64,000 nt of DNA from Channallabes apus (lineage: Eukaryota > Chordata > Actinopteri > Siluriformes > Clariidae): contig CM060106.1 in NCBI GenBank assembly GCA_030522415.1, forward strand, positions 27,119,967-27,183,966. Direction: 5' to 3'. Positions 46,767 through 59,158 of this stretch are shown one piece after another. A model generated the notes under the pieces. The model saw nothing but the letters and a program-made list of their open reading frames with translations. It was not told where the DNA came from and did no database searches. The translations under genes were made by a program, and so were the position numbers. Position 1 is the first letter of the stretch; each line of letters begins with the position of its first letter.

Positions 46767-49029
46767 AATGTGCTAATATTTTCTATCAAACATGTATGAG
46801 TGACAGCTTTCTACATTTTGAGGTGGGTTCACACTTGACCATTGTAATTAAAGCCAAGTCTGGTGCTCCTGAACACGTATAAAAGCTGCCATCAGTGTGC
46901 CTCAGTGTGCACCAAACAAGCAAACCGAGCGTTAGTTAGCCCGTCACTGGGCGAGTTTCGAAAGCTGCCTAGACTTTAAAAAAAGTTTTTAAAAAATTAA
47001 ACACCAAAAGTCATTAATACATTTAACAGCACCAAATTAAATGTTCCATTTAATGAGCGTCCAAGGACAGGAGTGCACGTGATAGCTCAGCAGTGCTGCG
47101 TTCAATGTTTTTAAAGAAAGAGTAGAATCTATCGAAGGAGTAAAGATCGCAGCTTGCCGTTTATTTTTATTTTACAGTAATTCCTTTATTTATTTGTTGG
47201 TTTTTTTTGTTTATTTATTGTGGGGAACAGTCACCTCTAGCTATAAAATAAAAGCTTGTTACACGTATTAGCGACTATTTTATTCGCCACCCTGGAGCCA
47301 TGCTTGCTTTTCAATGTATAAGACTACATTTGATACACTTTTCATGAGCTTTCAGCTGATAAAGTGTGCCCGTAAGTGAATAAAACAGTGGTGTATACTT
47401 AAAAAATAAATAAATAAATAAAAACTTTACTCATATTAGTGTGCCAAGAGCACAGCGTGGCTTCCTGTTAAAAATGGCTCTTCAAATAATTAGGCGTATT
47501 AGCAATTCATAAACCACTCATGGGGGAAAAATAGTTTTGATAAACACATTTTATGGTAATATATCACGACCAAGTTTACTCATGACTAAATGACTTTAGT
47601 CATTACTCATTCACTGCCTCACTACTTTGATTTCGTACAGTAAGTCAACAAACACATAGTAATTTGGAATTTATTAATATTAATATTCAGTAAGGTAAAG
47701 GGAGGGAAGAGTCAGTCCACGTGCCACTGGGCACATTGGTTTATGAATACTGTCCACCCCTGGAAAGGAATAGATCATTTCAGTGGCATTTTCTTCAGGG
47801 TCGCCATGCGGTTGCCAGCTGGACACCGGACTTTTCTCAAGGGCCCGACAGTGGCAGCTCAATAGCACTGGGACGTGGGAGGGATATTCTGATCAGCACT
47901 TCAGCACCATAACAACCAACTTACCGCCATATACCGATATACAGTACATAATAGTAAACATCTGTTTATGTGAAAAATGTTTCTTCACACTACAAGCAGG
48001 TGTTTTGGATTTAGTTTCTCCTCTTTTGTTCTGCTGAGTCACTGCACTTCTGTGTGTGTATGAGAGATAGAGGAATCGTGGTCGTGTTTGGGTGTTGCAA
48101 AATTTCCCTGTTCTGATGAAAGTGAAATGTAATGCAACAGATACATTGAGTTCGTAGGAAAAGCAACCCCTTTTTGATTGTTTTTCCTAAAGACATCAAG
48201 CCATGAAAGAGCAATGCAATAAAAGTTTTCCTTTTCATTGTGTAGCATTTTCGTTATATGCCTAACATTGCTGTATGGTATTTCATGCTGGTTCACTGCT
48301 ATGACCTGTAATGTGTAGACTGCTTTTAAAATTGGTTAATAACATATAAACATGAACAATGCAGAATCAGCTCTGTTTTCGAAACAAACTGCACTGAGAA
48401 ACAAATCAAGACTGCTTTTAATACAATTTGAGGACAGCCCTAATCAATTGTGTGCAACATAATGACAAAAAATACTTAAGAAACATACTGAACACGAACC
48501 TTTGACTAGAATAATTTGATCTCCGCAAAGGTTATTCGTTCTTCAAGGAAGCAGTCAGTCCATTGCAGTAGAATATACAGGGAAGGACAGAAAGAGCGTC
48601 TGTCCGGGACATCAAAGCCCCTACTCATTAGACCAAACAGACACTGCTTTAAATTAGCCTGTCTCACACCAAGTGCATAATTGCAGCTGCCAAATTGCAT
48701 TAGTGCTTTTGAAAAGACGCTGGTATTCGTCCATTTTTAGCTGCTCTTTCATGTCAATCGTAAACATCAGTCCCTGATGAAAGAAAAGTAAAGATAATAA
48801 GAAATGAAAGATATCTCACTGTGAACTTTCGTGTGACACAAAGTTCTGAGCACAGAGGTCATCCCTAATACTGGCTGACGATACCAACACCATGCAATCA
48901 GGAGAAATTTGTTAACGTGGATATAATAGGTATAACATAGTGACATGCAAGCTCTTGATTTGAATCTGAAGGATCGCTCTTAAAATACATGCTGGACAAA
49001 ACTCTGACTGATACATAATGTTATCTTTG
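46763..49029. other. Non-coding, nothing definite
   Basis: About 2.3 kb. 47690-47910 is GC-richer (GTCCACCCCTGGAAAGG, CCAGCTGGACACCGGAC) and may be an old repeat, but it is not identified. No host gene was recognised. Confidence 0.4.
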
Positions 49030-49031
49030 TA

Positions 49032-49457
49032 CGGTATGCGCCAAAATATACAGTACTGAAACTCGCACATCTTTGACGCACATGTGCGTTTGTCATGTGC
49101 AAAATAGTTCCAGACATACTTGTTCTCAGGAGTGAAAAGAAAGTTGCTGCTGGAAACAGGTCTCTCGGTGGAGGAAAAGGATTCATAGTTGAGTATTTTT
49201 CCGCTGATACGGAAGTGGTCGTGAACATAAACCGAGTTTAAAAAAAGTTGGCAGATCAATTCCTTTTCGTACCCGTCCCGTTCCACCGATCTTGCACACT
49301 CTTCGAACACTTACACTGCGCATACCGTGGTTAATCAATTGCTTTCCGCTAGTAGTGTTTGTTAGTTTCTTTCAGGAGAAACAAACCTACAGATGAGAAC
49401 AAGGTATTATTGTTTGTCTATTCATTGTACAAATACTGTATATTTTGGCGCATTCTG
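49032..49457. mobile_element. Tc1/mariner-type MITE, 426 bp
   Basis: Ends CGGTATGCGCCAAAATATAC on the left and, inverted, CAGAATGCGCCAAAATATAC on the right, both next to TA (49030-49031 and 49458-49459). The terminal repeat is about 28 bp. A 132-codon minus-strand frame (48912-49310) runs through it and out of the left end, so it is not a transposase; no domain is recognised. Confidence 0.75.
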
Positions 49458-49459
49458 TA

Positions 49460-50124
49460 CTTATTACAATATCATCAACTGATTTTCAAAAAAAGCATAT
49501 TATCTTGTAAAAATATAATATCAGCAGAGACAATTTCACAACATACACAAGGACAGAAAAGCCCCCAGAGCCTTGTTAGAGCCAGCTAAAAATATTAAGC
49601 AATCAACATAACATGGCACAAGGAAACACATACACACAAACACAAGTAGGTTTAAGAGCAATGCCAAAGCAACCTGAAATACAGCCCAGCTAAAAAGATT
49701 CAGCCTTAACACTGATTGAAATTCTGAGCGAGCTACTGTAGGTTGGAGCAGAATCAGAGAATCCTGGCAGTGAGGGTAACAAAGTGCCAGCTCTTAAGGC
49801 CCTGATTAAACGATGACATTCATCAGCTAACGGCTTATAATGCCTTTCCTTTCCCAGACTCGTCTTTTCACAGCACTGCAAACAGAGATTGCAAACTACA
49901 ACTTCTCTCCACATTTAACCTTTTAAATGTGAGAAAGTATAAAAGTTTTATATTAGAAATCATAATATCTGATATCATAAATAAAAAAACAGTAGATATG
50001 TACAGTGGGTATCAGAAAATGAAACCGTTCTGCAGTTGGCATTAAACCTACAACCTACTGCAGTGAAATTGATATATCATAAAAAGTTCCAAATTTGATA
50101 ACATAATAACATTGTATCTCAAAG
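49460..50124. other. Non-coding spacer, nothing recognised
   Basis: No gene or repeat seen. Confidence 0.5.
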
Positions 50125-50126
50125 TA

Positions 50127-50539
50127 CAGTGGAACCTCGGTTCAAGTTCTGTTCGTAACCAGACTTGGTCATATACAGATTAATTTTTTTCCAAAGGAAT
50201 ACATGTAGACAGAACTAATACGTTCTCCATCACTATGAACTATATTTAACTTTTGATTTATTTTGTTTATATCACAAAATATAAAAAAATTATGAAAAAG
50301 CCTTACTTACAGTATACAAAAATAATACAACACTAAATATACTGTAAAAAAAAAAAATGTACAGGAGACAGAGCGAACGCTTCATGTATTGTTTGCACTT
50401 ACAAACAATTTTCTTAGCAAAACTCGCTGATGTGAAGAAATAGTGAAGAGGAAGATGAACAGACAAATTTTAAGCACATTCTTTGGTCGTGAACCGATTT
50501 GTTCGTACTTTGGGGCGGTCTTGAACCAAGGTTCCACTG
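50127..50539. mobile_element. Tigger-like MITE with TA target duplication
   Basis: Left CAGTGGAACCTCGGTTCAAG; right, inverted, CAGTGGAACCTTGGTTCAAG; TA on each side (50125-50126 and 50540-50541). Length 413 bp. Subterminal AACCAGACTTGG and TGGTCGTGAACCG words mirror each other. Same family as the element at 12429, but complete. Confidence 0.88.
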
Positions 50540-50541
50540 TA

Positions 50542-51414
50542 TCTACATACTTATGGAACTGTAATCTCTGTTGAGGAAATAGGTCAGTTCCCTGAAAGAC
50601 TTTCATAATGTTTTTGTTTGTCTGTTAATTTGTTGTTGTTATTATTATTATTATTATGTTCATTTTAAATGCGATGCTTATTCGTTAAATGTCAGACCTG
50701 GTTTAACAACCAGTAATAAATTGAAATACAAAATAATAAGGTAAGCTTTTAGATGTAAAGTGAGAAAAAATAAGATTTATTTGTTGTGATCTTATAGCTA
50801 GATTTTAATCAGGGTAAAAAAAACAGAGAACACTTGGATTTTCTTTTTACAAATCTAGGTGATGATTAAACATTAGAATTCTGTACACAAATCATAAAAA
50901 CATAGAAATTACTGACATCGACATGAATTCCAGATTAAGGATCTATAACCTATAATAAACTTTCTGCAAATAAATAAGTGTAAAGATCCATACTGTCATT
51001 TTGGATTTTAGTTAATTATGCAGCACTATTCTATATCATGATACAAATATTAGAAATGCCTTTGTCACATTCTACTGCCAGAGTAAATCTGATTGGATTG
51101 TATGACCATTACATAACCTGCTGATAAGCTGTAATTTAGCCTGTAGCCCTACAGCAGCACAATGCAAACTGTGTGACACTTGTAAATGGCTCCAAGAGTC
51201 CAAGACTGAACATTTGCCATGAAAAACACACATTATGGAATCAGACTCAGTGGAAATGTATGCTTATAATAAACTGTACTATTTTTTTTACAAGTTATGT
51301 TTACTAAAACAATGGATGTGACGTGATGTACGATGTGAATTTGTGTTGTTGATTTTTATGTAAAATGTCTTAATTCAAGCATTCATTAAGAAACTTTGTA
51401 TCATGAAATTATGA
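50542..51414. other. Non-coding spacer
   Basis: AT-rich, a short (TTA)n tract near 50637-50656, no gene or transposon recognised. Confidence 0.5.
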
Positions 51415-51715
51415 GTCAGTGTTTCCAAGTATAGAGTACAGTATATACAGTATAATTAGTCAGTGTTTCCCAGTATAGAGTACAGTATATACAGTATAAT
51501 TAGTCAGTGTTTCCCAGTATAGAGTACAGTATATACAGTATAATTAGTCAGTGTTTCCCAGTATAGAGTACAGTATATACAGTATAATTAGTCAGTGTTT
51601 CCCAGTATAGAGTACAGTATATACAGTATAATTAGTCAGTGTTTACCAGTATAGAGTACAGTATATACAGTATAATTAGTCAGTGTTTCCCAGTATAGAG
51701 TACAGTATATACTTG
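51415..51715. repeat. 44-bp minisatellite, almost seven units
   Basis: GTCAGTGTTTCCCAGTATAG followed by AGTACAGTATATACAGTATA and ATTA repeats every 44 bases, with starts at 51415, 51459, 51503, 51547, 51591, 51635 and 51679. Units are nearly identical (first unit CCAAG, sixth TACCAG). The last unit ends in CTTGGGCATC. The unit is rich in the palindromic words TACAGTATATAC. Confidence 0.95.
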
Positions 51716-53297
51716 GGCATCCAGATACAGTATATTGACGGACGCCCAAATACATTTGCTGACCCTTTCTAGAAATCTCTGTCTGAGAGAACGATGCCAT
51801 TCGCGATCGATTAAGTAGCGGACACTACACCGCTCCCGAGCTAACAGAATAAACGCGTACATGAGTGGTAGCGCAAAAGTAATGTCCGCTACTATTTAAT
51901 CGTTTCTCACATCTCGTTAATCGCATGACAACTCTTCTTTATAAAACCCAGAAAGATTAATAAAACTCAAGCAGCATGAATCCTTGCAGCAGCAGCGGAT
52001 TTTATATTATATATAAAATAACAGATTTTATATTATATATAAAATATAATAATAATAAACACAATAAATAAACAATTTTGCCAGTGTGTGTCGAAGAGGG
52101 AGGCTTCAGACATCACACTGTACATTTAGGTTTATGTCATAAAGAAATGATATGTCATAAACCAAAGTTATTATTACTTTTTAAAAACGTGTAAATTTTA
52201 CTGATACCAGAAAATGGGAATGACGTTGCAAAAAAAATGCAGAACTCACAAAATGTGCATATTATTATTATTACTATTGATCTTATGAATCTGTGCTATT
52301 TCCTTTTATTTTTTCACTCAATTGTGGGTGTGCATAGCTTTTTAAAATTAAGTAAAATTCGGTTCATCATATTGTGATGAACAATCCACGGTTGTGCTGA
52401 AAAAAAAAAGGATATGTCTGAGGTTAACTCTATATTGCACAATCCTGACCCCATATATGGTTATTAAAACATAGTAACGCAAAAATTGCTCTAGTTTTTA
52501 AGGACTACGTGCTCTGATGAACAGTTCCATCTTTATACACAAAAGAGTGTTTAGTTAACTTTGTCTTACTCTTCACATAGGGTAGATGGAGGGGACGGTT
52601 TGTAGGTTGGATTTGTAAAATGTGAAATGAATATAAATATCAAATAAATACAAATATTGTGTAAAAGGTCATATGTATCTATTGTTCGTTGTATATAGTA
52701 GACCACTTTTTGTGCTACAGGTAATGCCGTCCCGCTCCGGTGTTTACCAGCTCTAGTATATTTCAGACCTGTGGGGGAACAATGTTAGTCCATGTATTTT
52801 CAATTTTAAGATCTTCAATTTAATTCTCAATGCCTTCTCTTTGAAAGACAATTACGAGATCATTTCAGACACATTAAGACTTCACAGACATCCTACTACC
52901 GTGTTTGTAAAATGGCACCCTGACCTTCATTCCCCACAATCTGCAAAGTGTGTTACAATTGTTCGGCATCTTTAGCACCTGCACTGTGGCCAAATTCTAC
53001 ACATTAATTTAAGACAGGCTCATAAGACTTCATGAACAGTGCACTATACAGGTGTGATTTTGTACGTATTGAGTATAATGTATGAGTTGTTAGAAATATA
53101 AAAGAGAATATATTGAAAGGTAAGAACAAGGGCCAGTTGTTTAGGGCCTTTTGTTTATTAAGGGTTAATAAATAATAGTCTATGAATTAATATACTGCAC
53201 TTTAATATTAGATTATAAAGAGTTAAAGGGCTGCTTTTCAACAAGCAATAGAACCTGGAAAAAAAAACTGACCTCAATAACATAGATCCAATTCACT
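51716..53297. other. Non-coding, nothing recognised
   Basis: About 1.6 kb AT-rich sequence, with an imperfect duplication of TTTTATATTATATATAAAAT near 52000-52045. No gene identified. Confidence 0.5.
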
Positions 53298-53332
53298 GCA
53301 CACACACACACACACGCACGCACGCACACACA

Positions 53333-53368
<36 letters not shown>

Positions 53369-53374
53369 TTCTCT
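53298..53374. repeat. (CA)n adjoining (CT)n microsatellite
   Basis: CA/CG-type repeat at 53298-53332 runs directly into a CT tract at 53332-53374. Confidence 0.95.
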
Positions 53375-53568
53375 GAGGACAACCAGCTGCGCTGCACTGA
53401 GTGCTGCAAAATGAACACATGCATTACACCACTGTACAGAACAGTCGCTCTGGGCTACAACAACACACACATCTGCAGAGCAACTTCCCTTCTATCCTAT
53501 TCCTAAAACACCCCCTTAACACTTCTTAAAAGCCATTTCACTGTAAACCATTAGACATTATTTATTCG

Positions 53569-53660
53569 TTCACTCATCTTTAATTGATCCTGGTCAGTGG
53601 ATCCGAAGCCAATCCCTAGGACACGGGTGTACATGAGGCAGGAATACACACTTCAAAAAG
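53569..53660 (-). mobile_element. Relic of a V-SINE-like 3' end
   Basis: TTCGTTCACTCATC, then GATCCTGGTCAGTGGATC, CCAATCCC and GTACATGAGGCAGGAATACA match the tail region of V-SINE-related repeats in minus orientation. Highly diverged and short. Confidence 0.4.
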
Positions 53661-53906
53661 TCACCTTGCACATGCAGATACTGTATGGCTATTACACATA
53701 ATCACTGGATGCAAACTCAAGGCTTAAAGTTTCTTATTTATCGCACAATTAACTGCTACCTTATCGCTCTTTCTTAAGCTGGAAGAAATTAATCATAAAC
53801 TGCGAGGTTTTACAAATGACAACCGGTTATCTCCTATTTTACGAATTTACAGGTATTCACAGATCAAATGTTTGAACTGGATCATGCATTGGAATGTATG
53901 AATGAT

Positions 53907-55803
53907 CTGGGCCCGGTTTCTCGATAACGCACACTATTCGCGCGCTAAGAAGACTCTTAAGATATATCTTACGTTAAGTGATAACTTTTCTAAGTGTATT
54001 TCTCGAACTGTCTCTTAGGAGTCTTCTTAAGTCGCTGCCTCTTACGTCCGACGTTACGCGGCGCTGTCTACAGTGAAGGTCCTGAATTAGCGGACATCGG
54101 TGGCTCTGGAATCGATTTTTGACTCCTTTTTCATGACAGTGTTAAGAAAGACGGCACTTTCTATGCAAATTAAACATTGCACTAAATTCTTTTAATAGCG
54201 TTTATTTCGACATGTGTTAACTTAACAATAACATGTCATAATAGACAAATATATAAATTAATATTAATTAATATAATAATATAATATATAATATTTTCAT
54301 GCAACATGTGGCCGTGAAACGAACGGGGTTTTACAATCATAGTTGATGGACAAACAACGGATAACACTCTTCACCAGCTTCAGAAACAATGTGAAGTGTC
54401 AGTTGTTGGGGTTGTATAGCGCACTTATGGAATGAATACGATGAGATGACAGGGTGGAGGTTTAATACCCCTATCTCACCTACGCGGGGCCGTAAGTGCG
54501 GTTCATTATGATTCAGCGCGAGTTTTGATGCTGTTATTACGTTTCCATTTTACCACGCAAAAAAAATAAACATGCGGAAGCTCGCGGACCTTGCAGATCT
54601 TCGCGGACCGTCGGGCGCCGGTCACTCGAGGCAAATCACGACGCCTAATACCCCTCTCTCACCTGTGTGGCCGGACTCATCTCCGTGAGCTGCCGCGATT
54701 GCCCACGACGTTCCTTTAACGTTCCGCGACGTTCTGCAAAGTCTGCAAGCTACCGCGAGGACCAGCAAAAAATTAAACGTTGAATTTTTCACGCGGAAAG
54801 ATGAAAACGTAATCACAGCGCAAAAACTCGGGGTGAATCATGATCAAGCCTACGGCCACAGCGCGAGACCGTGCAGGTGAGATAGGGGTATAACACACCG
54901 CATCTCACAGCGAGTCAAACCGCATAAGTGAATACTGTAGGGGTATTAAACATTACAATCACCCAGAAACATGAATGGATGCGGGGTTTGAAACTCACAA
55001 AGTTATTTTCTCATTTAACTAAATCAAATTTCATAAAAATAAAACGTGTCAAAAGAAAAACCCATAAAGTCATGGATAATGGCTAATGAGCAATGAAACA
55101 TATTTTAAACAGAAAGCAGCGAGCAGCTGGACATCGGGACGGGGAGTGTACAGTACAGTATGATGCGTTGGTCTGGCACGCGCAGTTCTGAGCAGCTCAA
55201 GAAGCTCCATAATCTGTTGCCTTGAAAGGCAAAACGTTTATTTTATATATTTTTTAATAACGGCCACGGGGAAAATATGAAAAGGGCTGAAGTTTTGTCT
55301 AAAGGAAACATGTACATGACCCACACGGCTCCACGGACCGCGCCGTCTTCAGTTTAACACAACACCACGCTGTATCGCTGCCTAATTGTTCGCCACCTGT
55401 TTAATATTAATAGTGATTGGCAATTTTAATGCATTAGTCACATTATGAAATAGGCTAATTAAAAGTCACTCTATTAGTTCTGATATCAAATAAAATAATA
55501 TTCTTAAACAGGTCTACAGTATATTCCATCATTAATACGACTTTGATAACGTGCCATAATGTGTTTGCATACACCGCTGATTTATAAAGACTGCTGCTCA
55601 GTGGCGGCGACTAGCGTCTTGAGCTGAAACTACGCTAAGTATGAGTTAAGGTTGGTCCAGACCAACCTTACGAACGTCTGACTTAGCTAAGAGATACTTA
55701 GCGTAAGAACGTTTCGAGAAATGCGCCATAAAGTTAAGAGAGAGGTTAAGGTACGACTTAAGAACTACTTAGAGATAAGAAGCTTTTGAGAAACCGGGCC
55801 CTG
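53907..55803 (-). mobile_element. Composite TIR transposon, copy 2 (inverted)
   Basis: Read on the minus strand this is the same element as 16941-19022, end to end, from CAGGGCCCGGTTTCTCAAAA to GGGCCC at 53909. Differences from copy 1 are scattered substitutions, short indels and loss of six minisatellite units. The left terminal bases read CTGGGCCC instead of CAGGGCCC. Flanks show no convincing target duplication. It lies about 35 kb from copy 1 in opposite orientation. Confidence 0.82.
54466..54890. mobile_element. Harbinger-type nested element, copy 2
   Basis: Same insertion as 17867-18463 in opposite orientation, with TACCCCTATCTCACC at the left, GGTGAGATAGGGGTA at the right, and TAA on both sides (54463-54465 and 54891-54893). 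Only one copy of the minisatellite unit is present (54647-54672). Confidence 0.8.
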
Positions 55804-55830
55804 TTTGATACACATGAATCGGTCTGAGCC

Positions 55831-55851
55831 GGGGGGGGGGGGGGGGGGGGG
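55831..55851. repeat. G21 homopolymer
   Basis: Twenty-one G in a row, about 30 bases outside the end of the composite element. Such a run can form a quadruplex and is prone to length error in assembly. Confidence 0.9.
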
Positions 55852-56569
55852 TTGCAGGGAGTGCAGGTGAATGTTTGGTTATGTTCTGCGTGGGGAAGGG
55901 GGTATTTCTTTTTTTTTTGTTTTTTTTTTTGTGTTAAATAATATTAATATATAATATATAATCTCACTGTTTTTAAGATATTTGTACATTATACTTGTTC
56001 CATGGAAATATTTAAATTCAGCTATCATCTATATTAAAGCAAAACCACATGCATAAGAATGTTACTTAATCTGATCATTTGCACGGCTGTGGACCACAGG
56101 CAATCACGGCCATAGCAGAAATGACGACAGTATAAATATGCGCACACCACACAGTGCTGTTGATTTCTTGAATATGACTGCTCAGAAGCTTTTGTTTCAT
56201 TTTAGCTGTCAGCAGCGTCGAATGTAACTCAAATGACTGCTTTATATACAGTACGAGTGCTCATTTCTAATACATTATCGTTTCTATAGTAACTGCTCAT
56301 TTACATGTCAGACATACGTTTGTTATTTGTTATTTTTTGTTATTTAACAAAAAAAAGAATTATATAACATTTATTTAAAGGAAGCAGTGTTCAGTTTAGG
56401 AGATTTTAAACAGACAATATATTCTTTTCAATTGTTTGTTCGTTAGTTTTTTACATAAAAGTCAGTTTCTCATCTGGATATTATTTTGGTCTTATTAACA
56501 TCAAAACAAGATAAAAAGGGACTGGTGTGTGTATATAATTCGGCATATACTGTAAGTTTACATACCATG
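55852..56569. other. Non-coding spacer
   Basis: T-runs near 55908-55931; no gene or repeat identified. Confidence 0.5.
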
Positions 56570-57400
56570 GCAGAATTTGTCAAATATTGGTCTAAATCTT
56601 TTTTTTTTTTCAGTTGAAGGATAGTGGTGAGGTGAAGCCAGTTATTATCACAATTATGTGAGCCGTTTTTTTTTTTATCTGAATTATAATTAAACTCACT
56701 CAACTGGTCCTGATCTACGTTTAAAACCCACTGAAATATTTTGCCTAATAATATACACATACAAGCTGACAGATGCATATTTAAATGGCTATTAAGGCTA
56801 AGACATGAAGTGTTAGGGGCTGCACTGATTTAACTGAATACTGTGCCATGGAGAGGGCAAAAGACCTGTCAAAGCATCTTAAAGAAAAGGTATTTTTATC
56901 AATTAGGAAAAGGATATTAAAAGATATTCAAAGATTTTACATTGGCCATCTCTAGATTTCAAATACTGATTTTAGAAAAGTGGAAAATTAGTGTTTCTGT
57001 TGACAACAAGCCACAGTCAGGTAGACCAGCAACGATTTCCAGGAAAATTGTTCAAAGTGTGAAGAAAAGCCCACAACCAATTTCAGCTGAAACACAGGCG
57101 CCTCTGCGAAAAAACATGATGTAGCTATTTCTAGAAGCACAATAAGTAGGTACTTAAACAAGCATGGGCTGCATGATCAAGTTGCCAGAAAAAAGCTCTT
57201 ACTGTGCCAATGCCACAAAACATCCAGCTTACATTATGCCAAGTAAACAAGACTTAAAAATTTTGGCACAAGGTCATTTGAAGTGATGAGAAAAATTTTA
57301 CTTTTTTTTTGGCCACAACACCATGTCTGGAGAGGAGTCAACAAAGCGATGAGAAACGCACCTACTCTAGAAGTGGATCTCTGATGTTCTGGGGCCTACA
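56570..57400 (+). pseudogene. Tc1-like transposase relic
   Basis: Plus strand. From about 56840 the 5' part of a Tc1 transposase is legible in changing frames: KDLSKHLKEK near 56860, ILEKWKISVSVDNKPQSGRP (56963-57030, end of HTH and GRP linker), ISRSTISRYLNKHGLHDQVA near 57130, and FEVMRKILLFFWPQHHVWRG near 57275, where the first catalytic Asp would stand. A further frame gives RSGSLMFWGPT. Many stops and frameshifts; the C-terminal part and 3' TIR are absent. The left end near 56570 is approximate. Confidence 0.75.
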
Positions 57401-57429
57401 ACAGAAAAAAGTGAATAAATAATATCTAG

Positions 57430-57720
57430 TAAGATCTTTGACTGTGGGCGCACCACAGACATGAGGCGAGGTCTTACAGGAAAAGCAGGGAAACAAAGGG
57501 ATTTTAAGAAGGAAGGAAAGAAGGGGAGGGAAGAAGTGAGGATGTGCATGTGTGTGTCCAGAGGGAGTGCCCAGATGGCATGTGGGCAGTCGGCTGGCGA
57601 GTGATGGCGGTGGTGCCACTGTCGAGTTTAGTGTCCACCGCACCCATTCTCTTCGCTCACAAACTCCGGACCCCGAGCTAAGGGTCTAGTAGTGATTATC
57701 TCTCGCCAGCCGTGCCAGAT
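57430..57720 (-). repeat. Unidentified repeat related to 44.6-44.9 kb
   Basis: Shares GTAAGACCTCGCCTC and neighbouring bases with 44897-44931 in inverse orientation. GC-richer than the surroundings. No protein domain is recognised. Confidence 0.35.
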
Positions 57721-57745
57721 TCAGTGGCTCTGCCCCTTCACATAC

Positions 57746-57854
57746 CTGCATGCCATGTAAGCCCTTAGGAATGAGCGAGGGGTGCTGTATACAGTGTTTA
57801 CATCGTTCACACAGACTCTCAAACATATCCCGGAACAAAGGATGCTGCAGACTC
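57746..57854 (-). other. Weak candidate exon, minus strand
   Basis: The minus strand shows a 3' splice-like CTACTTTTTCAG ending at 57855 and a good 5' splice-like CATGCAG|GTATGT at 57746, enclosing 109 bp that is open in one frame (FESLCERCKHCIQHPSLIPK). Orientation agrees with the candidate promoter at 60.6-60.9 kb. No protein family is recognised, and the adjacent sequence contains a repeat, so this may be chance. Confidence 0.22.
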
Positions 57855-58017
57855 CTGAAAAAGTAGATGATCTGCTCACGTAATGTTGATACAGTACACA
57901 ACCAGAACGGCGGAATTTCACAACAATGAACAGCATAATTGTGTTACTTGGTCCCTCTAATTAAATCTCTCTCTGAATTGTTCTGCCACCTTTTTTAAAC
58001 TCAGTACTATAAAACTC

Positions 58018-58340
58018 ACTCAGTCCTCACTCACTTATCGCCTCTCCTGCTTTATTCAGGGTCATGAGAGGCCCATGAGGCAGGGTACAACCTGGAAAGG
58101 GTGCCAATCCATTCTACAAACACACTCAAACAAACACACTCAAACAATCATTCACACACTATGGGCAACCTGGGAACGCCAATTAGCCGTATCTGCATGA
58201 CAGTGGACTGTGGGAGTAAACCGAAGAACAGGAGGAAGCTCACCAAGCACGGAAAGAACACACAAACTCCATGCACAAAGAGGCGGGAATTGAACCTGGA
58301 GCCTGGAGGTGCAAGGCGATAGTGCTAAACACTAAACACC
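58018..58340 (-). mobile_element. Old V-SINE, diverged
   Basis: CTTTATTCAGGGTCATGAGA, GGGTGCCAATCCATTC, ATTAGCCGTATCTGCATG, ACTGTGGGAGTAAACCG and GGAGGTGCAAGGCGATAGTG follow the family order on the minus strand with much substitution. The tail repeat and head start are eroded. Confidence 0.85.
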
Positions 58341-59158
58341 CTAAGAGTATGTTTAATTTTGGGGGGGGGAACCCTCCAATCATCTTCTTAATTGTCATGT
58401 TTTGGTTAATGTTCCATGATGCCATATTGTTGAAATTCGTCCCATTAGAAACAAATGAATGTGTTTGGGCTGATATTTACATTTATCTTTAACGAATGTT
58501 AACCTCAAAATTTCTGTCACCTATGAGCAGAACTGTACAGTTACTACAATTGCAGTTATAATAGGAACGAAAAGACCATTAGGCCACTAAAAATATATTG
58601 TATACTGGACTGCAAATGCGCCCTCTTGTGATGTGTAAGGTAAAAGCGATGTGAACTGAGAAATGTTATACAAAACAAACATTATCAGCTGCATTCCTAG
58701 TGGCAATGAATCTATTAATGACTGATCATTAACACCCTACTGCAAATGTGTTGTCACATTATAGATGCACACAAGATTTGCATTACCAGATTTCCGGGAT
58801 TTATATAAAATTAGATAAACGTGTCCTACAAAAAAATAATACTTACGATTGTTCTCTGTTAGTGTCACTTGACTGACCTAGATACATCTCTAAGCACACA
58901 CAGGTTCTAAAGGTCTCCAGGTATCACATGTAACTAACAGATTTAAAGCTGTGAAGTTGATCTTGATGCTGAGCTCTAAGACAATACTCACCAAACCCAT
59001 TTCTTTTACATTCGTACTATGAAAGGCTCTGTTTTAAATAGAAAAATTATGCATTTATTTGTTATTAACAAATTTGATTTTTCCCCTGTCTCCAGACAAG
59101 GACCAAAACACCATTTCACTCTTTCCTGGAAAATTCAATTAAATGTTTTTGGAAAGAA
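58341..59158. other. Non-coding spacer, nothing recognised
   Basis: No gene or repeat seen. Confidence 0.5.

Noticed and set aside
48912..49310. 132-codon minus-strand frame
   Set aside because: It runs across the edge of a MITE and contains no known domain; best explained by chance.
51415..51715. CRISPR-like periodic array
   Set aside because: Head-to-tail 44-bp units without variable spacers.
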